Shown here one piece after another: positions 11,648-21,800 of a stretch of DNA of 64,000 nt. The position numbers were made by a program, and so were the translations under genes. The first letter of the stretch is position 1; each line of letters opens with the position of its first letter. Under the pieces are notes generated by a model. That model worked only from the letters and a program-made list of their open reading frames with translations, was not told the DNA's origin and ran no database searches. The DNA is from Plazaster borealis (taxonomy: Eukaryota; Echinodermata; Asteroidea; Forcipulatida; Labidiasteridae): the NCBI GenBank assembly GCA_021014325.1, contig CM037467.1:5952001-6016000 (forward strand). Direction: 5' to 3'.

Positions 11648-11944
11648 GTGCCGTGGCCGAGCGGTCTAGTTCACCGGACCAAAGCTCTGGTGTTGTCAGC
11701 AGCAGAGTGTGGGTTCGAAACCGGACATGACACTTGTGCCATTTAGCAAGGCAATTAACAATAAAGTTGGGAAGATAGTGCATTGTGCTCTACCAGCCAG
11801 GCTCCTAGTTGATGATACCCATGCCTACATTCTTACGGACTGTGAAGGAGGTATCCCTGTTTCAGCCCCATGAGTGGGTGGCAACGTGCCCCTGGTGGCA
11901 GTTGATTTGCCCTCACCTTTTTAGTGGCCGTCCGGCCTTGTGAT
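11648..11944 (+). mobile_element. tRNA-Leu/Ser-like SINE, copy A
   Basis: The head contains GTGGCCGAGCGGTCTAG (A box and D arm of a long-variable-arm tRNA) and GTGGGTTCGAAACCGG (B box), with a pairing CTCTGGTGTT..AGCAGAG variable arm. It is followed by ACACTTGTGCC..TAGCAAGGC, the body that also follows the heads at 17093 and 36628. Confidence 0.8.
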
Positions 11945-12085
11945 GTTAGGAGATTTTTTATTTTTTTTAACAGGTGGTCAGGAAGGGACTGACAACCTAA
12001 TCCACATGCAAGGCTTCGGTCCAGGGAATCGAACCGGGGTCCACAGAGGTGAAAAGCAGGGAAGAGAAACCTTGAGCCAACCTGA
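11945..12085 (-). mobile_element. SINE fragment, same family as the host of the 27-bp array
   Basis: Read on the minus strand it gives GGTTCGATTCCCTGGACC (B box), then GCATGTGGATTAGG and TCAGTCCCTTCCTGACC. The same three blocks occur in this order in the SINE at 38605-39890, where a long array separates the last two. This copy therefore shows the unexpanded structure. Confidence 0.7.
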
Positions 12086-12124
12086 CTGATAAGAGAATTA
12101 TTGCATTAATAACAATTTTTGTAA

Positions 12125-12265
12125 CGTCATCATCAAACAGCCAGTCTCCCCATTTTGTCAAACAAAAATATTGATAAAAGGGCTAGATAGCTCAGTTGTT
12201 AGAGTTCATGCACTTTAATCCGGAGGCCCATGTTCAAATCACGTTCTAGTCACTCTGGCTTTGTT
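12125..12265 (+). mobile_element. tRNA-derived SINE head
   Basis: GGCTAGATAGCTCAGTTG and CCCATGTTCAAATCACG are A- and B-box-like blocks of the family seen inverted at 4300-4440. The preceding GTCTCCCCATTTTGTCAA matches the other copy's flank, so the repeat extends upstream of the head. Confidence 0.7.
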
Positions 12266-12483
12266 CGCCCAAAGGTGAAAAAAATAAGTATATTTTGTTT
12301 TAACGTCTACGTCAATGTTTATACCGGGTGTAGCTTGCGTTTGTTTTCTTTAACCGATGAGATTTTTTTAATTTTGGGGGCTGTATTCGGATTAATCCCC
12401 ATGTCATTGTGTGAGAACAATTCAGTCACCTCCCGTACTGATTTTTCTAGCAATGTTAGAATTCTTTCTCTGGACGAATTTTT

Positions 12484-12645
12484 CAGTGGCGTAACCAGAC
12501 GTTTCCAATTTTTTCATTTTTATTACTCGGTTTTTGAATTATGTTTTTTTCGGGGGGGGCGTTTGTTCGTTTGTTGTTGTTGTTGTTTTTTGTTTGTTTT
12601 GTTTTTGGGGTTTTTGGAGGGGTTTTTTTTTGGGGGGGGGTGTTA
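12484..12645 (+). mobile_element. G-rich non-autonomous element fragment
   Basis: It starts with CAGTGGCGTAACCAGACG, the terminal word of a widespread short DNA-element type, and runs into long G tracts and (GTT)n. No matching right end is visible within the next few hundred bases. The fragment inflates apparent Gly/Phe/Val frames here. Confidence 0.5.
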
Positions 12646-14179
12646 TGGGCTATTATATTTCATGTTTAAAACCATTCCTTTGTCTTAAGTGTCTTATGTC
12701 TTATTTGTCCACTCACACGGAGAGTCCGTCCACACAACTAGATTTAGTGATTTATTGTTCTTATTGTGGTGTTTCCTTTGTATCCTTTTTATGTAATAAT
12801 GTTGCATTTCCTATTCCACCGATCTCCCCCTCCCCCCCCCCATCTTCCCGATTTTGGAGGTAAAACAAACTCCCTTGTGGTTGATATGATTGATTAAAAA
12901 ATACATTCGAAATGTCCAAAGGGAAATTTCAGCTTGTGGTTCATCACGATTATGACGAATAAAGAAAATAGATTCTGCCTTTTCGAAGCACCTTCCTCAT
13001 ACATTAGGTAAGGGTACCTTTTCCAATTCCGAATGGAAAATTAAATCACTTTCATGAATAAAAAAATGACAGCATCGGATAAAACATTTTCACCCTGGAA
13101 CGTTCAAGCCGCCTTCAGTTTTATTTTGATAATCTTGCATTGGGAAATTGACTTTCAAGTTGCCCCTTAAAAATATGTTTGAGCCCAAAAGATCTATTTC
13201 ATTTTTAATTTAACAAAGTCCAAATTTTGACATTTCTAGTCAACAAAAGGGGCAATTTGCCAAGCGGGAATCACCCTGAAGACAGGAAGTCATATTCCTT
13301 AGTCATGAATACCTTCCCATGGTCTGCCGCTGGCATTTCCTCCCAATATCCTTCCATCGTTTTCCTTATTATTTATTTACTTTTGCATTTAGTTCAAATT
13401 TTTCTTCATGTAAACAAGCAATTATTTTACAGCTTCGTTCAGGAATAAATATTTCTATAAGTTTTCAAACCTGACGCCCTCCACTGAAGATTCAACAGCC
13501 TCGTCAGGTCAAGTATTCCTGTACCATACATCCCTCTATAGTCACCAAGAGGCCCAATCAGATGTTTTGACCTTCAGGTCACAGGTTCATCAGGTATGAA
13601 TTACTAAGTGCAGTTTTTAATATCTCCCAATGGGATCTCTACTTGGGACAAGCTTTAAGGGCAACTCTCTGTTAGTAGTGCCATCACAATGCCTGTTTGA
13701 GAATGGAATGCCAGTGAGCAATAAATGCCGCTGCGCACATAGTTTACAATACATTGCAACTTATCAAGGTGTAATTGAGACTTTAACCCCATGTGAGAAA
13801 AGTGAAGCACAGAAACTCTATAATCTGTAACCACAAAGTTGTTTACAAAGAAGGGTACGATCGTCTGAAAAAACTGCTGTGTAGGCCTAACAAACTTGAA
13901 GACACAAACCAGAGACAATTTTATTTCGAGAACAAGACTTTAACGATTATCTTTTATATCAAAATACTTGAGTTGAGTGTTTGATCCAATTTGCAGTATT
14001 GATATAGATATCCATGTTGGTCCACATATTATTACCATAGTAATATCAACACGCAGCTGATTTTCCCGAGGCTTGATTGAGAAAGTTAATAGATGTCATA
14101 ATTTTGCATCGGGGAGAAAGAAAAAGTGACAAGAAAATGTACATGTATACTCTGTGCTTTCCTGAGTCCTGAGATGAGA
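12646..14179. other. No gene supported
   Basis: AT-rich with a C-run near 12825-12841. Several frames of 60-90 codons exist without recognisable domains. Confidence 0.35.
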
Positions 14180-14300
14180 ACATCCACAGGATACTACTCT
14201 GGTGGAAGTCGAAATCACAACCCCCCTCCCCCTTCATTAGAGCAGATATCTTGGACCACTAGACTGTATTGCTCCAAATTCTGCAGAGCGTGTTGTTGTA
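14180..14300 (-). mobile_element. Degenerate tRNA-like SINE head
   Basis: On the minus strand GTCTAGTGGTCCAAGATATC and a B-box remnant GATTTCGACTTCC surround a G-rich spacer, matching the layout at 11440-11530. It is strongly mutated. Confidence 0.35.
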
Positions 14301-15082
14301 CTGTTAGGCGTCTCATAAATGTGTTCGTAATTAAAATTTGTTTACAACATCGTTCAAAAGAAAAATGAAACAATATAATGGTAAATCTAAACAGGAAAAA
14401 ACAAGGACGGCGCATCAAATTCGGGAAACAAAAACAAAAACACGGAGCAGAAACAAATAATATGCTCTCCGTCACACATGGATATTAACAATGACTGATA
14501 ATTCGTGATGTTAGTACAGACGGACACAATTATTTGAAGGATTCACAGATAGAATTGACGGTGTGATAGCGCCCTCTAGTGATTGAACTACTAAGTAGCT
14601 ATTGTAAATAATATAATTGATGGAAATTATTTTATTTTTTTAAACAGAAAAAGTAACAGTCCATTGTAGTGAAATACGGTGCCATTCCTGACTATAGACA
14701 GGGGCGGGGTGGCTTGGGGAGTTTTAAATGACTTCTTTACTCATCCGTTTATTACAAACAAATAAAGACAGCTGAACAAAATGTCAAAAACACAGAGATT
14801 TTTGTTTAATAAAGTTAGTCTTGTGGGGTTTTTATTGAATTGATTTACATTTATACCAAATTTTAAATGTCTATTTATTTAACTTCATGTCGTATTTAGT
14901 TGTCAACATTTTGTAATACTGATTTTCCTTGCTTACTTTCGTGTTTATCTTAGTGCAAATTACAAACTGAAAGCGTGTCATGGGTTTGGTCAGTCAATCA
15001 GGGCGGATGACGTAGTATTAATTTTTAAAATGTTAATCAATGCAGGTTATAAAAATTATCATCTTCCGCATAATTTACGAAA

Positions 15083-15217
15083 ATGGCAGAGTTAGGACCG
15101 GCATGGGCTCATATAGGAGCGTCAAGAGCGTTTATGGGTTTTTTCCTGTATCTCGGATCACCGAACTGCTGTAATATATCACTGCAAAAGACAGGTTTTT
15201 CATTTCTCTTACCATGA
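15083..15217 (+). CDS. Possible small ORF or first exon with a nearby TATA box
   Basis: AAAATGGCAG at 15080 is a good start context and opens a 44-codon frame beginning MAELGPAWAHIGASRAF that ends in TGA. About 35 bp upstream is TTATAAAAATT, a reasonable TATA box. Either a tiny ORF or a first exon would fit, but no strong donor site is seen and no family is recognised. This may be chance. Confidence 0.2.
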   Translation: MAELGPAWAHIGASRAFMGFFLYLGSPNCCNISLQKTGFSFLLP

Positions 15218-17092
15218 CGATACAAATCGTTCTGTAAAGAACACCTACTAATCAGTTTCCTATTACCCGTCTCTCAGCCATAGACTTCAATGACAGACTA
15301 GAATGCAAGTTGAAAAATGAACCACCTGTTTTGTATGGGCTGAACTTTTAGGTCAAAAGGAGTTTGAATCCTTAGCTATTGAATCGATATTATAAATGCG
15401 TCATTAACACTTATGTGAGTTACTTTCTTGGAATCAAGATGTCATCAGAAATGTTGAAAATGAACATTTGCTGCTGTCTGAATTAAAACATGGTTGGATG
15501 GAGACAAAACATGATTTCTCTCTTTGAATCAAGGTAGGGAACATCATTTGCTGAAGAAGCATTACTCTCTCTACAGTATGCTGACTCACTCTGATTCGAG
15601 ACAAGGTCACGAAGAGTCACAGAAAATGGCCAAATTGCTCCCGTGCGAGGCTGATTGTCTTATAAGTAGAATTGTTGGTAACTACGGTTTCAAAATGGAT
15701 TGTAACTGCCACTATCCTTCTCGAAACCATTACGTACGCGCATGCGCAAGTTTACAAGTCACTATAATATCTATAGATATTCAGCATGTTGGGAAAACAT
15801 AAATATTCTAGACTCGATCGAGACTCAAAATACACTAGTTGTTTACAGGATGCACACGATAGCTGTTTAGTTTCCACTGTAAGCAACTTGTTATTGTGAG
15901 ACTTAATATAAAAAAACAAGCAATGTTTTCTTTCTTGTCTTTGTTTTCGAGCCTTCAAAACAACAACAACAACAACAATCAGGCAGAATTATCAGGTGTT
16001 TATTGTCTCTATTTGCACATGTATAATTATCTTGGTTTGCTTTATTATCATGTTGTTGTACATTGTCATTTTTATTACATTTTATATTTCTTGTTGTATC
16101 ACGTTTTTACTTTTTATTTCTGTAATTTATCCGCACAACTATACTGACACAAGACATAAAATACGATTGAATACCCAAACATCAAATAAGGCTGTAACGT
16201 TAAGAGAAAACAATGGTTTAGCTTTTGTCAAGAATTGTTTGCATGTTACATCGGGTCTGTTTTGATCGCGGCAATCAAAATAAGCAAAGATAATTATGAG
16301 GTGTTCTCGAATATTTCTTTCCAGGATTGATACTGGTATAAACTTTATTATCAGCGAGCCTACAGATTGAAATTGTCTTTACAATTTTTAGAAGGTAAAC
16401 TGGATCTGCAGTCGATAAATCTTTATTGGACATCATTAGGAACGAAAACAAACACAACAGAGACTGCATTGAGGGTAATTACCTGTTGAATTATTTCATA
16501 TGTTTGGCTGCTTAATTTATTTAAATCCAGACTAGTGACACTTACGAAAGTGCAATTTTGTTTTTGGCGAAGCACACGTCATAACATTCCGATACATACG
16601 TCATCAGATGTACGTCGTATGATGTTATTTCCCTGGTTAGGTGTGTTCGTCATGAGTGTCATCAGAAAACCACTTGCTAATAGGTTGACGAACTTTCAAT
16701 TATTGCTGACCTCTCTCCATCTCTTTGAAGACGTACAGTACGATAGCGTAAGGGGATTGTTTGTGGGATTGATGCAGGTTTGGGGTGGGTGGGAGGTAAC
16801 CATGAACGTAATGATACATTTAACATAGTTTGGGAACAAATATCAAAGATGCTTGGGCGGAAGGTTCCCCTTGCCAGAACATTCGATAACAAAGATCTGC
16901 CGTTCCAGAAAGTGTTGTCCCTACTCGAAGTTTACTCGAAGGTCGCCAACGCAAAAAACAAACAAAGCAAATTAACTTCAACTAAACTGTTAATTGTTAT
17001 TCCATTTCCATTTTACTTCCTGATAGTAATCTTTAAGGAATAACTTCAGATGTAATTTCTAATTCAATATCAATCAGGTTCAGTGGCAAAGG
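15218..17092. other. No gene supported
   Basis: This contains a (CAA)n microsatellite at about 15960-15977 and otherwise unremarkable AT-rich sequence with short shadow frames. Confidence 0.35.
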
Positions 17093-17365
17093 GGTGTCTT
17101 GGCCGAGCGGTCTAAGGTGGTGGACTCAAGTTCTGTATGGGTTCGATTCCTTGCCTAGTCAGTCGCGACACTTGTGTCCTTGAGCAAGGCACTTTATCAC
17201 AATTGCTTCTCTCTACCCAGGAGTACAAGGAGTACCGGTGATAGCTGGGGGTATCCGATGGACTGGCATCCTGTCTAGGGGAAACATAAATATTCTCAGT
17301 CGTTTAATGCCAGTAAAAGTGGATATAAAGACCGGCCTGGTGACCCAAAATACCTCGAGTTTTAC
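17093..17365 (+). mobile_element. tRNA-Leu/Ser-like SINE, copy B
   Basis: TCTTGGCCGAGCGGTCTAAG (A box/D arm) and GGGTTCGATTCC (B box) form the head. ACACTTGTGTCCTTGAGC and AAGGCACTTTATCACAATTG begin the body shared with the copies at 11648 and 36628. It ends in a GACCGGCCTGG..CTCGAGTTTTAC tail. Confidence 0.85.
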
Positions 17366-18591
17366 TTACTTTACTCTTTAATTAGGGCCAAAATGTTTTG
17401 AGTTGGGTTTTGAGGGGTCGCCTTTTCGGCACACAGACACATAAATAAGTCTGGAAAAGAGTTTTACAAAATGTCTTAATAAAACCGTAGAGGTAATAAA
17501 AGAGAAATGTCAATTAAAAATTGAAGAATTGGAACTTATAGAACGAAATTTACTGCGTGGTCAGTATGATTAATTTCCTTTAAACAAAAGTATAGATCTC
17601 ACCAGAAACAGAATGTAGTCTGGGAATTCTTGAGAATTTATGCGTGTAGGGCAAATCCTAACATCTCCATTTTTGAAGGTGTGCAAGATATCTCCGCTTG
17701 CAAATTACCCTAGAAATATCAAACGGCATTACGTGTCAAGCTATACACCATGGGGAAAGGCGGTGGGTTGTACCTGGGGAATGTGTCTTGTGTGTTCAAA
17801 ATTGTTCAGCGATCTACATCTTTTATGGTGAATCATCACCACCATCTTGTCACGTGACCCTATAATGGGGATGCACCTTTTTGCTTCATTTGAATATATA
17901 AATTTAAAAAACACCTTTCCCTTGTGTTTTTCCCGCTTTTTAAAAATAATGTTACCATTAAATGATTTACTTAATCGATTGATTGGGCTAAACAATCCAC
18001 ACGGGGTTTGAGAGGTGCGATAGGTTTGGTTTAGGTTTGCCCATAGCTATGAGGTAGAATACAAATAGGGAGACTGAGACAGTTTGTCTCCTCGCATCCC
18101 TCTCTTATCTAGATAGTAGTGCGATGTTCACAAGCAACTACTTATACCATAGGCTCTTTCGATGATGATGATGATGATGTATGGTGTTGTGTGCTTTGGG
18201 GAGGGGAGCCATAGTCATTGTATTGACCTTCAATTAATGAACAGTGGCAACAGTAGTGCACACGACTATCATAATAAATGGAGACATCCAAAATAATTGA
18301 GTTTTTAATTAAATTCGGGTTTAGTCAATGGCGAAATCGCATCGCACACGGCCATGACATGGCGCGGCTATGTCTGCCCACATACAATATATGGTGTGAA
18401 CAATGATGACAAGTATTTACCCACAAATATACAGGAAAGGTTTATGGTAGTATAAGGAACATGCTTGATTGGATCTCAGATTCTCTCCAATGTATCAAGA
18501 GTAAACGGAAGTATTATTAATCTAACAGGATATTTTACATTATATTGATAGACTTCTTCTTCAATTTTTACAATTTTTCCTTGTTATCAAA
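17366..18591. other. Upstream region of the Reeler gene
   Basis: No other gene is seen. A (GAT)n microsatellite lies at about 18160-18179. No TATA box or other core promoter element convinces me, so the transcription start of the gene at 18592 is undetermined. Confidence 0.35.
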
Positions 18592-18856
18592 ATGGTTGAG
18601 ATCGCCGGCCATCACCGACCCATCTGTGTTAGATATTTGATGTTATACACAACTGTGATGGTGATGAGCATCTTACCGTCCGGTTACTGGGCAGCACCCT
18701 TTCCGGTCGACACGGGACGAAAAGTGTGTGGAGGGCTACCGACCGATTTGCACGGGGGGAAAGTGTCTCTGGCTGGGGGAGCAACGAGCACAGAGGATCA
18801 GCTGCATACCCAAAGCATTAGTCTGGGTAGATATACACCGGGACAGCATGTTATTG
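18592..18856 (+). CDS. Reeler gene exon 1
   Basis: The exon encodes 88 codons plus one base. The donor is ATTG|GTGAGA, splitting a codon after its first base. Met17 is an alternative start that would still leave a signal peptide. ATG 18592 was chosen as the first Met after the in-frame stop. Confidence 0.65.
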
Positions 18857-21800
18857 GTGAGATTTAACATATAGGGTAATAGTTCTACGACCTACTGCCC
18901 AAATCAAACGATGCAATGTCAAATATGAATTTAAAATTTAGGATATTTAATTTTGAGGTAATCACTTATCAGGCATTTTCCTGATATGTCTCGTATTGAT
19001 GTGAAGTTTCGGGTTCATTGGTTATAAAATCAAATTTCAATTTGAAATTATTTGTATAAATTTGATGTAGGCCTACAAGTATCAATTATCTACACCCCAA
19101 AGCCCCCCCCCCGCCCACCCCACCCCACCCCAACAATGATCCTCTTTTACCGGGAAATTGTGTTTAGAGACAGAGCATATAGGATTAGATACTTACTGAT
19201 TGTAAGTATTTATACCAGGAAAAGTCCCACACAGAAATATTTCCGTCTGAAACAATGTCAAAGTCAAGAAAAGGTTAAAGAGCTCCAGATCACCATTGCA
19301 CATTATATCAATTGCCGCAGTCCAAATAAGCACGTAACTTTTCACAGGGAATGGACGTTCAGTGTGTTTGTCGGAAACTAGAGGATCGGTTCAACAAAAT
19401 TTAGTTTTAAACTCAACAAAACTAATTTTGGTATAATGTTTGAATGGCCAACCTTGCTGAAGAGCTGAGCTTTATAAAGACGTTTAAAAATAACTCATTA
19501 CAGGAGTCAAGACAGCGGTCTATGGTTATTGTTTAATCACCATATGATGTCGTTTGATAAGCACATTAAGACTTTAGTTCTTTATTAGGAGCTTCTTTGT
19601 TTTTTAACTGTGTATACTTTTCCAAAATCGGTATTTGAAGGTTTTAAGAAGCATCCTTTTGTGAATCTAAGAGGAGGCTCGAAGGGATTAGGCATATATT
19701 TATTTATTTACGTTTTATTTGGTTAAAGCATTGTTTCGTGTCAAAGACACGGCACTGCTAAAGGGACATACATTTGAATTATCATAGGTCACAACTATGA
19801 CTTATATCTCATAATTATGAATTAACATAAGTCATAATTATGACTTGTGCCGATTAAGTCATATTATATTCATAAGACATAATTATGACTAGTATTAAGT
19901 CATAACTATTAGACATAAGTCATAATTATGACTTTCTTTCATTTTTTTTAATCCCTTTAACGCTTCCGCACAAAGACGATCGAAAGAATAATTTTATGCA
20001 AGGAACACGTTTGTCTGTAACTTTACGTAATGTGAGCTTCTGGATGCTTATTTTTACTATTTCTTTATTAAAATTGTTACGAATGCGCGTCATGTGTATG
20101 ATATGTGTTCCCTTGGCATTTATATTTAGACAGATCGAAAACATGATCGAACAATGTATTCTCTTCAATGTCAATTTTGTTTTTATTGCGATAATTGTCC
20201 GGAAAATATCGCAGTGCAAACATTGTACACTGCGCAATTTATCGTGGGATTTGAGTTTTTCCATTGGATTAGCGGCAAGGACTCTCAAGTTCGTTGGCTG
20301 CATAAAGAGTTGTAATCTTCGCCATAATTGCTTCTCGTTACCTTGGTGTGGAAATGGAAGAGTAGGCTATGAATGTTGATATATTTGTCTTATAAGCCCA
20401 TAGTTCGGTATACGTTTCAGATTGACTGGACAAAGGGAAATGAGACAATACTGTTAGGACCGGTTTATAATTTACCCAGTGGATGACTCTCAATAAGCAC
20501 GAAGTGTTCACTCTAAAAGACTCAAGTACCAAGTTCAACGATGGGTCGTTTCCGGTAGTGAACTACTTGAATCCATTATTCGGGCTGGGTTTACGCAGTG
20601 TTATTGAATAGTTGTAGATGGTTGGGAGGTGCGGGTCAGGGCTTGGGTTCGGTTTCTGAACAAGTTTATGAAAGATATCATTTCCATCATGACTATGTTA
20701 TGCCTAAAACTATTCATCCAACTTATCATGTTATTGCCCATTTGATAGCCATAAACACCAAGCACCGTCAGTTACAAATCTCTCCATACAGCAAAGCTCC
20801 TTGAATTTGTATGGCAATAAAATTATACATGTTTATAATATACCGGACTAATTTGATTTATGTTTGGCGTAGGTCATGACCGGGATGAATTCTTTTGATG
20901 AAGAAAAACTTATTATCGAGTCAACGTTAAATTGCACACAATAAAGCCATGTCCTTGAACGACGCAGAGGATTGTACGTGTAAATAAAAACTTAGCTATA
21001 AGCTCCGAGGGTACGAGCATTCAGCACTGTGGTTGTAAAAGCGGTGATTTCAACTTTCTGTCTCGGGCATGTTGACCATGAAATACCCTTAATGGATTGT
21101 TGTTTCGACACGCACGCCTCCCTCTTCCATGAAAGGGAATTAGTCAGTTTACATTATCTCCCAAACCACCGGGAGGATGGTGCAGACAAGACGACATTAT
21201 CAAATATCTTGTGTTCGGTAAATCGAACTGCACACGCTTCAATTGTCTGATGTTCTTGCAACTAAAGTTTAAGTGTTTGATAGAAATTAATTCAACTCAA
21301 TGGTTATCAACTACCCACAGACCTTTTGGGCAGAACCTTATCTTGATCGGAAGACAGTAATCTGCTACAGCCACTGCTCTTACTAATTGTGTAGGCCTAT
21401 CTTTTCTTTATTCGGAGTTTATTTTTATTGGAAGCGAGTTTCGTAACCAGTAAACCTACACACTCATGTTTGTCGACCCCGTTAAGTGAGTTCGTTGGCT
21501 TTGTTCTTCTATTGTTTTGTACAGCTAAGTCCCTATTGGTTTTTGTACACGAAAGCTATGGTGGGGGTGTCACCCGTTGACGGTAGACACCCCAACATTG
21601 ACAAACTTATTTATGTACAAACTTCCAAAGGGGTTCTTCCTTGTAAAGTTTCTCTTCTTACTGTTCTTCTGTCCGTGATCTCCACAGCTAGGCAACCAGA
21701 ACTCGTTGGTTTCATTCACCCGCACTTCTTATTCCATGACTACCCTTTGTTTTTAAAGTCTCGATTGATGAATTAATCAGAATCCGAGCTCTCAGTAGAA

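Noticed and set aside
17093..17165. Functional tRNA-Leu or tRNA-Ser gene (also 11648 and 36628)
   Set aside because: Polymerase III boxes are present, but acceptor stems do not close and all three continue into the same unrelated body, which identifies a SINE.
19926..20379. Overlapping 125- and 127-codon frames on opposite strands
   Set aside because: They are mutual shadows in the Reeler intron and neither has a recognisable domain.
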